29,849 nt of DNA from an uncultured Clostridia bacterium (GTDB lineage: Bacteria > Bacillota > Clostridia > Lachnospirales > Bianqueaceae), in NCBI GenBank assembly GCA_937892735.1, contig CALBGL010000016.1:1-29849 (forward strand), given 5' to 3'. Of this stretch, positions 16,181 to 25,425 are shown one piece after another. Positions within the stretch are counted from its first letter, which is position 1; each line of letters starts with the position of its first letter. The notes under the pieces are model-generated. The model was given only the letters and a program-made list of their open reading frames with translations. It ran no database searches and was not told the DNA's origin. The translations under genes were made by a program, and so were the position numbers.

Positions 16181-16827
16181 CTATTCCTCTACGAAAGAGC
16201 GGCTCATAATATAAAATTCATCTTGGCTTGGAAGATACTTTTTTTCCAACGGTTCCAGTGTAGTATCATAACGTTCCGCTTCTTCTTTGCTGATTGCCAT
16301 AACAGGGCTGTCATAATAAATCCACGTATGACCATCCAATACATGCGGAATGAGTTCTTTGACCATCATTGCAGCAGGGTATTTCTCATTTTCGATACAG
16401 ACATTATATTTTTTACAACTTTTGAATCCACGGCTAACATAGTTGCTTGGACTTCCGAAAATGACGATTGTATCATACCCCAACTGTGCCGCTGCTTGGA
16501 ATGAATGTTCCATAAGCATTTTCCCGTACCCCATCCTCTGATGAACTGGAAGAATACTAACTGGACCAAATGTTAAAATTTCTTTTTCAGTTCCATTTTC
16601 AGCAACCAATTTTGCTTTTGTGTACATGATATTGCCAATCACATGACCATTCAATTCCAAAACAAAATCCAATTCTGGAATAAAATCTTCATGTTCCCGC
16701 ATGATGTGTACTAAGTAATGTTCCACACATCCCGGCATATAAAGATTATAAAGGCTTGTCTTGTGTTTTTTTCCACGATTTCCCAGTCTTTTTGTTCCTC
16801 GTTTCTGATAATGATTTTCTGCTCCAT
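16181..16827 (-). pseudogene. GNAT family N-acetyltransferase, frameshifted near its N-terminus
   Basis: The main body reads as a GNAT acetyltransferase: GNIMYTKAK, then ILTFGPVSILPVHQRMGYGKML (the acetyl-CoA motif A region), FGSPSNYVSRGF and PAAMMVKEL. The frame open from 16840 has a basic, non-family N-terminus. One frame over, ATG 16827 has GGAG seven bases upstream and encodes MEQKIIIRNEEQKDWEIVEK and then TRQAF, which is the expected family start. The two frames join at the TTT run at 16752-16750; one missing T there would explain the break. So the gene is intact except for a single-base deletion, or the read has an error. Its base composition is AT-richer than its neighbours. Confidence 0.75.
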
Positions 16828-16900
16828 AAATATTCTCCATTCTGTTATCGTTTGATTGTTTTTTTTAATCAGCTTTGAAATTTCTTTTTCTCGTTTTCCT

Positions 16901-17083
16901 TTAATGGAATTGAGCTTTCATATAATCACTTAAGCTTTCTACCGATACATTAGAAAAAGCTTCCGACATTTCCGAATCATTTTTTTCCGGGACACCGTTT
17001 TTTTGAGAACACTCCACATCCAGCGTGCAAACATATTCAAATAATACGTACTATGTAAAAACCCGTTTTTGGGCACATTTCAT
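16901..17083 (-). pseudogene. Remnant of an unrecognised gene
   Basis: A minus-strand frame from ATG 17083 runs ten codons, hits an in-frame TAG (17053-17051), then continues open for 49 codons to TAA at 16903-16901. The post-stop part (YVLFEYVCTLDVEC through SVESLSDYMKAQFH) has a balanced, acidic, protein-like composition, and the pre-stop part is basic. It lies just upstream of the frameshifted GNAT gene in the same AT-rich islet. I do not recognise the family. It may be the 3' end of a gene whose 5' part has been lost, or chance. Confidence 0.35.
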
Positions 17084-17137
17084 TATTTAGTTTACCACAT
17101 GAAAAAAGAAAAGTCTAGTATTTTTTTTAGATTATGA

Positions 17138-17190
17138 TACAATAGGCGTTGCATGGTAGCAGTCTATATCATGGGAGAGAGAGTCACGCC
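17138..17190 (+). promoter_or_regulatory. Promoter -10 and first-hairpin leader, copy C (upstream of helD)
   Basis: TGATACAAT (extended -10, TACAAT at 17138-17143) is followed one base later by GGCGTTGC (17145-17152), which pairs with GTCACGCC (17183-17190) with one mismatch and one G-U. The interior keeps the AGCxxTCTAT segment seen in copies B, D and E. The second hairpin is not well preserved. The gap before helD also holds a separate stem, GTCTGT (17241-17246) with ACAGGC (17268-17273), directly before the ribosome binding site region. This is the most diverged copy. Confidence 0.5.
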
Positions 17191-17296
17191 TCGAGCTGAT
17201 CGTCAAAGAGGTTTACAGTATAGGCTGATATGCAAATAACGTCTGTGACTGGTCCGTGAGGATACCGACAGGCAGGAGGAAGAAGGAGGCGAAAGG

Positions 17297-19387
17297 ATGC
17301 AGCCTACAGTTTGGAAAGAAGAAGAGCAGCATTTAGAAGAAACCTTGCAAGAAATCGATCGAAATATCGAGCAGTATTCCAGGGAGGCAGCTATGCTGCG
17401 GGAGGAGAATCAGGAACGATATGATACCTATCGCTCTTCCGATTCGGACATGCACAACGATCTTGTGGTGGGACTCAGTTGGGAGGATCAGGTACGTTTC
17501 CTGCTGCGGCAGAATCGATATGCGGCGGATAAACCTTATTTCGGCCGAATTGATTACAAAGAAACGCAGGAGGCGAATGGAGAAAGCTTTTCCCTTTATA
17601 TTGGCAAGCACGGTGTACCCAATGGCCGCGATCAACCTTTGGTCGTGGACTGGCGAGCGCCGATTTCCAGTATATATTATGATAGCGACGTGGGAGAGAG
17701 TTCCTATTTGGCGCCGGATGGCGAGAGAATCTTTGTACGGATTGACCTGAAGAGAACTTTTGAGATCGAAAAGCGAAAACTGGTGGATTTCTATGATACC
17801 GATGTGATTGCAAACGATGATTTCCTGACCAAGTATCTGGCTAAGAATAAAGAAATCGTTCTGGGGGAAATCATTGCCACCATCCAAAAAGAGCAGAATG
17901 AGATCATACGGGATACGCCCTGGCATTCCGTGATTGTGCAGGGGGTGGCCGGCAGCGGTAAGACGACAGTCGCCATGCATCGTATATCGTACATCCTATA
18001 TAATTACCCGGAAAAGTTCAGACCGGAACAGTTCTTTGTTATTGGCAGCAACTCCATGCTGCTGCATTACATCACAGGTGTACTGCCCACGTTGGAAGTG
18101 GATCATGTACAAGCCATGACGATGACAGAATTTCTGGAGAGTATTCTGGATCAGGACTGGAAGAAACAGAAAAAGAAGATGCGTTATGGATCCGATTTCC
18201 GTACGCAAGAAGAGCTACGGGAAGAAGTACGGAGAACAAGGCATTTTAAGGGTTCCTTGGCATTTGTACAAGAAGCCGAGCAGTGGATCGACCAGTTAGA
18301 AAGACGATTATTAACCAGAGAAGATGCCATTCTGGAGGGAAAAGTGATCTTTCGTCAGGAAGAAGTGGAAACGTTTTGCCAGGCCTTCCCGTGGATGCCG
18401 ATGCAGCGAAAGATCGATGTGCTCAATAAGCGGTTGATGAACCAGTTTAAGAATGAATGTCGAGAGAGAGAATGGAGCGCCGATAGAATCCGAAAAGAGA
18501 GCATGGCTTTTCGCGGATATTATGGAAAGCCTAAGGGAAAAATGGACTTATGGGCTTATTATTTGCGCTTCCTTCAGGAGCTTTCTCCGCAGTATCCGGT
18601 TATTTTAGAAACGATTCAGGCTGGTATCGTAGATCTTTATGATTTGGCGCTTTTGGCACTTTTGAAAAAAAGATTGCTCGATACGGATGATTTCAATGGG
18701 GTCCGGCATATTGTAGTGGATGAGGCACAGGATTTCGGCGTCTCCCTGTTTGCCGTACTGCGGCGGATTTTCCCGGAGTGTACGTACACCATCGTGGGAG
18801 ATACCAGCCAGAATATCTTCTATGATTCAGGCATGAATGACTGGCGAGAGCTAAGAGAAGAGATTTTCGCACCAGGACGAGATCGCTTTTATACGCTGGC
18901 GAAAAGTTATCGGAACACGGTGGAAATTTCGCAGTATGCAGGCAGAGTCCTTGAAAAATGTTCGTTTGAGACTTACAAGATTGACCCGATTCTCCGTCAC
19001 GGAATTCCTGTAGAGATCAAGGAGGCAGCCAGTCGGGAGGAGATGACGGCGTATACGGCAGACTGCATACGACAAATCGAAGCAAGAGGATACAAGACGA
19101 TCGCCGTGATCTGCCGCACAGAGGAAGAGGCCTGGAACGCGGAGGAAGCACTTGCGAAGGTGTGTCAGATCCAGAAGGATCCGGAGGACTTTACCAATGG
19201 TGTGATGGTACTGCCCATCCATAAGACCAAGGGACTGGAATTTGATGCGGCGATTCTTTGGAACCCGAATGAGCAGGCATACCCCTTAGAAGATGCGGCA
19301 GCACGGCTGCTCTATGTTGCGATTACACGAGCGTTGCATGAACTGCATATTTTCTATATAGGAAAACTTTCGAAACTCTTGGAATAA
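17297..19387 (+). CDS. helD: HelD-like superfamily 1 helicase (RNA polymerase recycling factor)
   Basis: This 696-residue SF1 ATPase of the UvrD/HelD type has a charged coiled-coil N-terminus (about 1-50), where HelD inserts into RNA polymerase. It then has the HelD signature VVDWRAPISSIYYD. Walker A is GVAGSGKTTVA at about 215-225, Walker B is VVDEAQDFGV at about 472-480, and the C-terminal motif is VAITRALHELHI. In Firmicutes HelD removes stalled or inactive RNA polymerase from DNA. AAGGAGG lies seven bases before ATG. It is monocistronic, with copy C of the leader upstream and copy D just downstream. Confidence 0.9.
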   Translation: MQPTVWKEEEQHLEETLQEIDRNIEQYSREAAMLREENQERYDTYRSSDSDMHNDLVVGLSWEDQVRFLLRQNRYAADKPYFGRIDYKETQEANGESFSLYIGKHGVPNGRDQPLVVDWRAPISSIYYDSDVGESSYLAPDGERIFVRIDLKRTFEIEKRKLVDFYDTDVIANDDFLTKYLAKNKEIVLGEIIATIQKEQNEIIRDTPWHSVIVQGVAGSGKTTVAMHRISYILYNYPEKFRPEQFFVIGSNSMLLHYITGVLPTLEVDHVQAMTMTEFLESILDQDWKKQKKKMRYGSDFRTQEELREEVRRTRHFKGSLAFVQEAEQWIDQLERRLLTREDAILEGKVIFRQEEVETFCQAFPWMPMQRKIDVLNKRLMNQFKNECREREWSADRIRKESMAFRGYYGKPKGKMDLWAYYLRFLQELSPQYPVILETIQAGIVDLYDLALLALLKKRLLDTDDFNGVRHIVVDEAQDFGVSLFAVLRRIFPECTYTIVGDTSQNIFYDSGMNDWRELREEIFAPGRDRFYTLAKSYRNTVEISQYAGRVLEKCSFETYKIDPILRHGIPVEIKEAASREEMTAYTADCIRQIEARGYKTIAVICRTEEEAWNAEEALAKVCQIQKDPEDFTNGVMVLPIHKTKGLEFDAAILWNPNEQAYPLEDAAARLLYVAITRALHELHIFYIGKLSKLLE

Positions 19388-19390
19388 AGG

Positions 19391-19497
19391 TTGAAATGGG
19401 AAGACACCACATGGTATAATAGGCGTGGTTTAACAGCTTTCTATGCCGTAGCAATGGAACCACGGCCCTGAGTTTGCCGTCAAGGGACGTCAAACTC
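19391..19497 (+). promoter_or_regulatory. Promoter and two-hairpin leader, copy D (upstream of pulA)
   Basis: TTGAAA (19391-19396), 18 bases, TATAAT (19415-19420). P1 is GGCGTGGTT (19422-19430) with AACCACG-G-CC (19458-19467, one bulged G). P2 is GAGTTTG (19470-19476), C, CGTC, loop AAGG, GACG, T, CAAACTC (19491-19497): eleven pairs around one C/T mismatch. Compared with copy F at 26291-26375, both stems keep pairing through paired base changes. This is the cleanest two-hairpin example on the plus strand. Confidence 0.65.
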
Positions 19498-19516
19498 CGA
19501 AGGAAGTCTCATTGAG

Positions 19517-19551
19517 GTATATAGGCGTGGTTTGACAGTTTTCTATGCTGT
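19517..19551 (+). repeat. Partial leader copy E, in tandem behind copy D
   Basis: GTATATA then GGCGTGGTTT (19524-19533) and ACAG (19535-19538) pairing CTGT (19548-19551) around the conserved TTTCTATG. It matches the 5' part of copy D but lacks the CCACGCC arm and second hairpin, being cut short just before pulA. The offset from copy D is 102 bases. Confidence 0.6.
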
Positions 19552-19589
19552 AGCAATAATAGGTTCGAGTGAAAAAGCGAGGAAACGCA

Positions 19590-21596
19590 ATGGAATATGA
19601 TCGTATAGGTTGGAGTGTGCAGGAATGGTGCGATTGGTTTGATTCTGCACAGTTTGATAGGGAATACGTGTACGGAGGAGATGATTTAGGAGTCAGTTAT
19701 ATGCCGGATCGTACCTTATGGAAAATATGGACGCCGGTTGCTCAGAAAGTCAGTCTGAATCTATACACGACAGGCAGCGACCAGGAGGTGGGCGCCGCAC
19801 GTTTGCGCCAGGCACCGATGATTCGCGAAGCATGCGGCGTCTGGAGTATTTCCTTGGGAGGAGATTGGAAGGGAACCTATTATACATTTTCGATCACCTG
19901 GGAGGGTGAAGAGAGAGAAGTGATGGATCCTTATGCCAGGGCTGCGGGTGTCAATGGAAACAGGGCCATGGTAGTGGATCTCGAAGAGACCAATCCAGCA
20001 GGATGGGAGAAGGATACGCATATCGTGCCAGAGCATCCGACGGACGCGGTGATTTGGGAAGTGCATGTGCGAGATTTTTCATGGGATTCTTATTCGGGTA
20101 TGAAAAATAAAGGGCAGTACCTGGCTTTTACGGAAAAAGGAACACATATTCCGGGACATCCTAAACTGCCGACGGGAGTAGAGTATCTGAAGCGGTTAGG
20201 AATTACCCACGTGCATCTGATGCCTTGCTTTGATTTCTACACAATAGACGAGACCAGAGGGAAGGAAGATCTGTATAACTGGGGTTATGATCCCCAAAAT
20301 TACAATGTGCCGGAGGGCTCCTATTCGACGGATCCTTATCATGGCGAAGTACGGATTCGTGAGATGAAGAAGATGATTCAGGCGCTTCATCAGGCAGGCA
20401 TTGGCGTGATTATGGATGTGGTGTATAATCATACCTATCAAAGTGATGAGTCCGCTTTTCAGAAGGCGGTTCCATATTATTATTATCGTACCTGGTCCGA
20501 TGGTTCCTGGGCCAATGGTTCTGGCTGCGGCAATGAGATCGCTACGGAACGTCCTATGGTCAGTCGTTTCATTCGGCAATCTGTCAGGTATTGGGCCGAG
20601 GAATATCATATCGATGGTTTTCGATTTGATCTTATGGGGCTGATCGATGTGGAGACGATGAATCGGATCCGAGAGGACCTGGATCAACTGCCACAGGGTA
20701 AGAAAATCCTGATGTACGGAGAACCTTGGGCAGCCGAGACGCCGCAGATGCGCCGCGGCGCAGTTCCGGCCGACAAGACACATGTTCGACTGTTAAACAG
20801 CCGTATCGCGATCTTTAATGATGAAACAAGAGACTGCATCAAGGGCAGTGTTTTTGATATGCACAGTACCGGTTTCATCAGCGGCGCCTGGTATCAGGAA
20901 AATGCGGTCAGAAGCAGTCTACAGGGGTGGGCCGGTCCGTATGCTACTGTGAAGCTGCCCACGCAAACGGTCTCCTATGTATCTGCTCATGACAATTTCA
21001 CGCTCTGGGATAAACTGGTCTATGCGAAAGGACTGGCGCCGAAAGGATTTGACGTGCCGGAGCTTTCCTGTCTGGCGGCGAATAAACTGGCGGCCGTGAT
21101 TGTTCTGATGGCGCAGGGCATTCCGTTCATGCAGGCAGGGGAAGAATTTGGAAGGTCAAAAAAAGGCGATGGGAACAGCTATCGGTCTTCCAGCCAGATC
21201 AATTATCTGGATTGGAGAAGAACCATGGAGTTTCGGGAGCTGTTAGATTACTATCAGGGGCTCATTCAGATTCGCAAACGGTTTGCCCCGTTCCGCTGTG
21301 CCAGTGGAGACAGTATACGGAAGATGGTTTTCTCAAAGGGAGAATCACAGGTGGTGGCTTTTACACTTCCGGGCATCCGGGGAGATTCTTGGAGAATGGC
21401 GGCCGTCGTGCTGAACGCTTCGGATCAGATCACATCGGTGGAACTTTCTGCCTGGGAAGACACGCCGCTGCCCAGCGGATGGAGTGTCAAGGCGGATGCA
21501 GAAAAAGCAGGGACAGATACCCTGTGGCGGGTAGAGGGAAACTGCATTTTTATACAGCCTAGGAGCGCACTGATCCTGGTGGATGAGGCGGAGTAG
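19590..21596 (+). CDS. pulA: Type I pullulanase (GH13), intracellular
   Basis: This 668-residue GH13 enzyme should cleave alpha-1,6 branches in glycogen, pullulan or limit dextrins. An N-terminal carbohydrate-binding/beta-sandwich region precedes the catalytic barrel. The type I pullulanase signature YNWGYDP is present. Catalytic residues are Asp347 in GFRFDLMG, Glu378 in MYGEPW and Asp468 in SAHDNF. No signal peptide is seen, so it acts in the cytoplasm. ATG 19590 with GAGGAAA upstream is preferred over GTG 19569, which has no good site. The malQ gene follows after 29 bases, forming a two-gene alpha-glucan operon. Confidence 0.92.
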   Translation: MEYDRIGWSVQEWCDWFDSAQFDREYVYGGDDLGVSYMPDRTLWKIWTPVAQKVSLNLYTTGSDQEVGAARLRQAPMIREACGVWSISLGGDWKGTYYTFSITWEGEEREVMDPYARAAGVNGNRAMVVDLEETNPAGWEKDTHIVPEHPTDAVIWEVHVRDFSWDSYSGMKNKGQYLAFTEKGTHIPGHPKLPTGVEYLKRLGITHVHLMPCFDFYTIDETRGKEDLYNWGYDPQNYNVPEGSYSTDPYHGEVRIREMKKMIQALHQAGIGVIMDVVYNHTYQSDESAFQKAVPYYYYRTWSDGSWANGSGCGNEIATERPMVSRFIRQSVRYWAEEYHIDGFRFDLMGLIDVETMNRIREDLDQLPQGKKILMYGEPWAAETPQMRRGAVPADKTHVRLLNSRIAIFNDETRDCIKGSVFDMHSTGFISGAWYQENAVRSSLQGWAGPYATVKLPTQTVSYVSAHDNFTLWDKLVYAKGLAPKGFDVPELSCLAANKLAAVIVLMAQGIPFMQAGEEFGRSKKGDGNSYRSSSQINYLDWRRTMEFRELLDYYQGLIQIRKRFAPFRCASGDSIRKMVFSKGESQVVAFTLPGIRGDSWRMAAVVLNASDQITSVELSAWEDTPLPSGWSVKADAEKAGTDTLWRVEGNCIFIQPRSALILVDEAE

Positions 21597-21625
21597 GCTG
21601 TATAAACGGAGAAAGGAATACTAAA

Positions 21626-23116
21626 ATGAGACGACAAAGTGGTATATTGCTGCATATTTCCTCGCTTCCTTCCCGGTATGGGATCGGATCTTTGGGGCAG
21701 GCAGCGTATCAATTCGTAGATTTTTTGGAGGCTTCCGGCCAGACACTCTGGCAGGTGCTGCCGATCGGAGTGACAGGATTTGGAGATTCTCCGTATCAGT
21801 CGTTTTCTACTTTTGCAGGAAACCCATACTTCATTGATTTGGAAGAACTGTTAGAACAAGATCTCTTGGAGCCTGCGGAGGTACAGGCGGCCTCACAAAA
21901 TGGCAGCGTAGATCATGTAGAATATGGGATGCTGTTCGAGACACGCCTGCCGCTGTTAAAGAAAGCGGCACTGCGCGGTTATGGGCGCTATGGCGCGGAG
22001 GAACAGGACTTTTATCGGGAAAATGAGGATTGGTTGCCGGATTATTCTTTATTCATGGCGCTTAAAAAACACTTTTCCCAGAAGCCGTATTGGGAATGGC
22101 CGAAAGAGATTCGGGATCGGGAAGAAAGCGCAATGGAGCATTACCGTGAACTTCTGGTGGAGGATATCAGTTCCGCAGAGTTCAATCAGTTTCTCTTTGA
22201 CAGGCAATGGAGAGACCTAAAAGAGTATGCATCTCGGCATGAGGTGGAGATTATCGGAGACTTGCCGATTTATGTGGCGGAAGACAGCGCGGATACGTGG
22301 AGTCACCCGGAACTCTTCATGCTGGATGAGAATCGAAGACCGACCGAGGTGGCAGGCGTTCCGCCAGATGCTTTTAGCGCGGAAGGACAGCTCTGGGGCA
22401 ATCCGATTTATAACTGGGCAAAACATAAAGAAACGCGATATGCCTGGTGGGTACGACGTCTGGAGAAGGCTGTAGAACGTCATGATCTGGTCCGAATCGA
22501 TCATTTTCGCGGTTTTGCCGGTTACTATTCTGTCCCGGGCGGCAGCGTCAACGCGATCGGCGGGGAATGGAAGAAGGGGCCTGGCATGGATCTGTTCCGA
22601 ACGCTCAAAGAACATATCTCGACAGAAGCATTGATTGCGGAGGATCTGGGGGTGTTGGATGAATCCGTCCGCAATCTTCTGGAAGGAACTGGGCTGCCAG
22701 GCATGAAGGTGCTGCTGTTTGGCTTTGATGGAGATGATTCGGAATATTTGTGCCATAACTATACGTATAATAGCGTGGCCTATATCGGCACGCATGATAA
22801 TGAGACGCTGAATGGATGGATTTTCAATCCCAAGACTCCGGCCGTATCTCGGCAGAATGCCATGGAGTATATGCGTCTGCGGGAGAGCGAGGGTTATCAT
22901 TGGGGAGCTATTCGTACACTGATGGCCTCGGTATCGCAGCGAGTGATTTTCCAGATGCAGGATGTATTGGGGCTTGGCAATTATGCCAGAATGAATACTC
23001 CGGCGACTTCCATGGGAAATTGGCAGTGGAGGATGCGAGCCGATGTCATGAACGATACGTTGATATCGAAACTCCGCAAGTGCGTGGAAACCTATCATCG
23101 CAATACAAAGGAATAA
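21626..23116 (+). CDS. malQ: 4-alpha-glucanotransferase (amylomaltase, GH77)
   Basis: This 496-residue GH77 enzyme transfers alpha-1,4-glucan segments between maltodextrins and releases glucose. It acts with the upstream pullulanase in storage or dietary glucan turnover. Family features: LPSRYGIGSLG near the N-terminus, GDSPYQSFSTFAGNPYFID, and catalytic residues at about Asp292 (RIDHFRGF), Glu339 (IAEDLG) and Asp391 (GTHDNET). The length is typical. AAAGGA lies eight bases before ATG. A strong terminator follows directly after the stop. Confidence 0.95.
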   Translation: MRRQSGILLHISSLPSRYGIGSLGQAAYQFVDFLEASGQTLWQVLPIGVTGFGDSPYQSFSTFAGNPYFIDLEELLEQDLLEPAEVQAASQNGSVDHVEYGMLFETRLPLLKKAALRGYGRYGAEEQDFYRENEDWLPDYSLFMALKKHFSQKPYWEWPKEIRDREESAMEHYRELLVEDISSAEFNQFLFDRQWRDLKEYASRHEVEIIGDLPIYVAEDSADTWSHPELFMLDENRRPTEVAGVPPDAFSAEGQLWGNPIYNWAKHKETRYAWWVRRLEKAVERHDLVRIDHFRGFAGYYSVPGGSVNAIGGEWKKGPGMDLFRTLKEHISTEALIAEDLGVLDESVRNLLEGTGLPGMKVLLFGFDGDDSEYLCHNYTYNSVAYIGTHDNETLNGWIFNPKTPAVSRQNAMEYMRLRESEGYHWGAIRTLMASVSQRVIFQMQDVLGLGNYARMNTPATSMGNWQWRMRADVMNDTLISKLRKCVETYHRNTKE

Positions 23117-23158
23117 AAAACGCGGGTGCCTGCAGAAAATGCAGCACCCGCGTTTTTT
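23115..23158. terminator. Bidirectional intrinsic terminator between malQ and the BKACE gene
   Basis: CGCGGGTG (23121-23128) pairs with CACCCGCG (23145-23152), extended by CTGCA/TGCAG, with a GAAAA loop. AAAAAA precedes and TTTTTT follows, so it serves the converging transcripts from both sides. Confidence 0.93.
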
Positions 23159-23172
23159 AGGTATATCTTGGT

Positions 23173-23976
23173 TTATGAATGCAATCCCAACATGACACGT
23201 GCCTGGGCGGGCGTAGCCACCTCGCAGCCCAAAGAACGAATCAACTGTGCCGTATGCGCTACCAGCTCGGCGTTGGTCTCAACCTGCGTATCCGGATTCA
23301 GATAATTAGAATCTTCAAAGCCGACTCGAACCGTACATGCGCCCAGACGTATGGCCTCGGCAAAGATCGTATCGTCTCTGCGTCCGAAATGTGTGATGCC
23401 CCAGAGCATTCCTTCCGGAATGAAGGTGCGCAGGGCTTTGAGGGCCTGTACAGTGGCGGGCGCTGCGCCCTTGTGTCCCAGAACGATGTTGAATAGGACG
23501 GGCTTCGGAAGATCATAACTTTTCAGCAGATCCAATACGGTATCGATCATGCCGATTTCAAACACTTCGATTTCCGGGAACACATGTTGTCGGATGACTT
23601 CGGATACACAGTAGCGAACATCCTGGATGGGGTTGAGATAGACGGCTTCTCCCAGGTTAACAGAACCGACATTGAGGGAACAGGTCTCTACCATGGGATC
23701 ATACAGAGGTGCGCAGCGTTCCTGTATGGTCAGATCGGAAACACCACCCGTAGAGGCCTGAATGATGATGTCAGATTCCTGCCGAATATAACGGATGGTT
23801 TCCTGAAATACGGAAAGATCCGGGGTCAATACCCCGTGCGCATCCCGGATATGAAGATGTACCTGGGCGGCGCCCAGTTTCGCACTCTCAATCACATCGT
23901 GCGCAATGGCACGAGGATCTATATGCGGATCGCCAGCCTTGACAGGCGCGACGGAGATCAGAACTTGTTGCGGCAT
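23173..23976 (-). CDS. BKACE family protein (DUF849, beta-keto acid cleavage enzyme)
   Basis: This 267-residue member of the BKACE (DUF849) family has as its founder Kce, which condenses 3-keto-5-aminohexanoate with acetyl-CoA to release acetoacetate and a new CoA ester. The zinc-binding HLHIRD is at residues 40-45, and QASTGG, GMLWGITHFGR and RVGFEDSNYL (with the conserved Glu ligand) are present. Family substrates vary widely with pocket residues, so the beta-keto acid here is unknown. The start overlaps the kinase gene by 19 bases, with GAAGGGGG upstream. No lysine-fermentation genes are nearby, so a Kce role is unlikely. Confidence 0.87.
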   Translation of the reverse strand: MPQQVLISVAPVKAGDPHIDPRAIAHDVIESAKLGAAQVHLHIRDAHGVLTPDLSVFQETIRYIRQESDIIIQASTGGVSDLTIQERCAPLYDPMVETCSLNVGSVNLGEAVYLNPIQDVRYCVSEVIRQHVFPEIEVFEIGMIDTVLDLLKSYDLPKPVLFNIVLGHKGAAPATVQALKALRTFIPEGMLWGITHFGRRDDTIFAEAIRLGACTVRVGFEDSNYLNPDTQVETNAELVAHTAQLIRSLGCEVATPAQARVMLGLHS

Positions 23977-25415
23977 GATGATTCCCCCTTCGAAGAATAG
24001 GATAGTAGTTCAACGATCCGGCGCAAGGAGTCCGCTTCTCCCACATTGCCCGGGAAAATGATGTAAGGAAGACCGGGAAAACGACTTTCCGGGCCTGTCT
24101 GCCATACGGGGATTCCGGGAAGAATTTGCCCCATGACAAGCGCGCGGTGAACCTTGAGGGCCCTTGTCCCAATATCGCTGGACGTGATGCCGCCTTTCGC
24201 GATGATATAGGCAGGCTGGTGAGTCAGACGCGCAACAATATCTGTGATCGCCGTGCTGATTTTTACAGCGATGACAAGGTCATCTTCCGGATTCCCGGTA
24301 CCCGCATCGATCCGTTCTCGCCGGGTCATGATGACGACCGTGTGTCCTTTCGCGATCAGACAGTCGGCCTCTCGAACGACACGCTCGATTTCCTGCGCAA
24401 AGGCATCGGCCTCAAGGACCAGATGCTGATTGAAGGTGACACATTGAACATTAGACAGCTGCAGGAGCGCTTCGAGCTGCGCCGTTGTTTTTTGCGTATG
24501 AGATCCGGCGACTATGAGGCCTCCCTGCCCATTGATATGTAGATCCTGCGCTGTCAAGAGCGGCCGGGGAGAAACATCTCCCAGGACACGAACCAGAGAA
24601 GCCGAGGAACGAATCAGGAAACGTTTGCCTGATGCGATCGCACGATAATAGGCGATCGCAAATACTTCCAGATCCGCATAGTCTAAGGCATTGACAATGA
24701 CGTGTCCATAGTCATGAAGCCCCATCAGAATGTTGTAGATCAGATAGTAATCCTCATTTCGCAGCATTTCTAAGGAGATGCTGGCGACGGAATCGGCTTT
24801 TACCTCGCCCTGTGTCTTCTCCTCGATATATTCTTTCAAGTCGGAGGCTTGATAACCGAAGGTTTTGTCCTTGGCGAATTCTGTCTGTCCGGCCGGAATC
24901 AGCCGATCATGATCCGCCACATAATGAATGTCGGAAGCAGTATAACGTCCCCCCTCTAAAAAGAAGGGGCATAGGATTTCTCCATCGAAATGCAGTTTGA
25001 GAGCGTCCTCTAACGTATGTTTCATTAAAAGCGGTTCCAGCGGATAATGCCCGCGCAAAGTAGAATCTCCGCGTAAAATGACTTGGAAGGGGATATGGGT
25101 CTCCTGGGAGACAGTTGCCAGATCCAGCGCAATCTGACGATGCAGCGCCGTGGTCTCTTCCTCGGTAAGTCCCCGGGAATTGGTCAGTAAGTAGAAAAGA
25201 CGTTTCGGACGCGAAAAGCCTTCCCGAATACTTGCCAGCGTACAATCCGTATAGACATAAATATCGTGCACCGTCTGCACACCGGTAGGATCATCATCCA
25301 ATACCACGATCTTTCCAGGATTTTTCTCGATTTCCCGGTGCAGCAGAGCCTCTATGGGAACTGGATCCAGATGGGGCAAGGTCTTTGTCAGATCCTGTAA
25401 TGTAACAGTCTGCAT
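23958..25415 (-). CDS. DUF1537 four-carbon acid sugar kinase family protein
   Basis: This 485-residue member of the OtnK/DtnK (DUF1537) kinase family phosphorylates 3-oxo-tetronates, threonate, erythronate and related short hydroxy acids. The N-terminal substrate domain has LDDDPTGVQ at about 39-47, QVILRGDSTLRGHYP and CPFFLEGGRYT. The C-terminal nucleotide domain has AKGGITSSDIG. ATG 25415 is chosen for AAGGAG seven bases upstream; the longer frame to 25457 runs into the racemase gene. A roughly 35-residue N-terminal extension precedes the usual start. Typical partners (class II aldolase OtnC, isomerase OtnI, dehydrogenase) are missing here, so the substrate may differ. Confidence 0.87.
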   Translation of the reverse strand: MQTVTLQDLTKTLPHLDPVPIEALLHREIEKNPGKIVVLDDDPTGVQTVHDIYVYTDCTLASIREGFSRPKRLFYLLTNSRGLTEEETTALHRQIALDLATVSQETHIPFQVILRGDSTLRGHYPLEPLLMKHTLEDALKLHFDGEILCPFFLEGGRYTASDIHYVADHDRLIPAGQTEFAKDKTFGYQASDLKEYIEEKTQGEVKADSVASISLEMLRNEDYYLIYNILMGLHDYGHVIVNALDYADLEVFAIAYYRAIASGKRFLIRSSASLVRVLGDVSPRPLLTAQDLHINGQGGLIVAGSHTQKTTAQLEALLQLSNVQCVTFNQHLVLEADAFAQEIERVVREADCLIAKGHTVVIMTRRERIDAGTGNPEDDLVIAVKISTAITDIVARLTHQPAYIIAKGGITSSDIGTRALKVHRALVMGQILPGIPVWQTGPESRFPGLPYIIFPGNVGEADSLRRIVELLSYSSKGESSCRNKF

Positions 25416-25425
25416 AGGAAGCTCC

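Noticed and set aside
19495..19515. Glycine-riboswitch-like bases (CCGAAGG then TCTCA)
   Set aside because: The upstream GGAGAG strand and the stem order of the glycine aptamer are missing. The resemblance is limited to a few bases.
22217..23098. Long minus-strand open frame of 293 codons
   Set aside because: It is a shadow of malQ with no ribosome binding site and low-complexity, non-family composition. Similar antisense frames across hypF and echE were dropped for the same reason.
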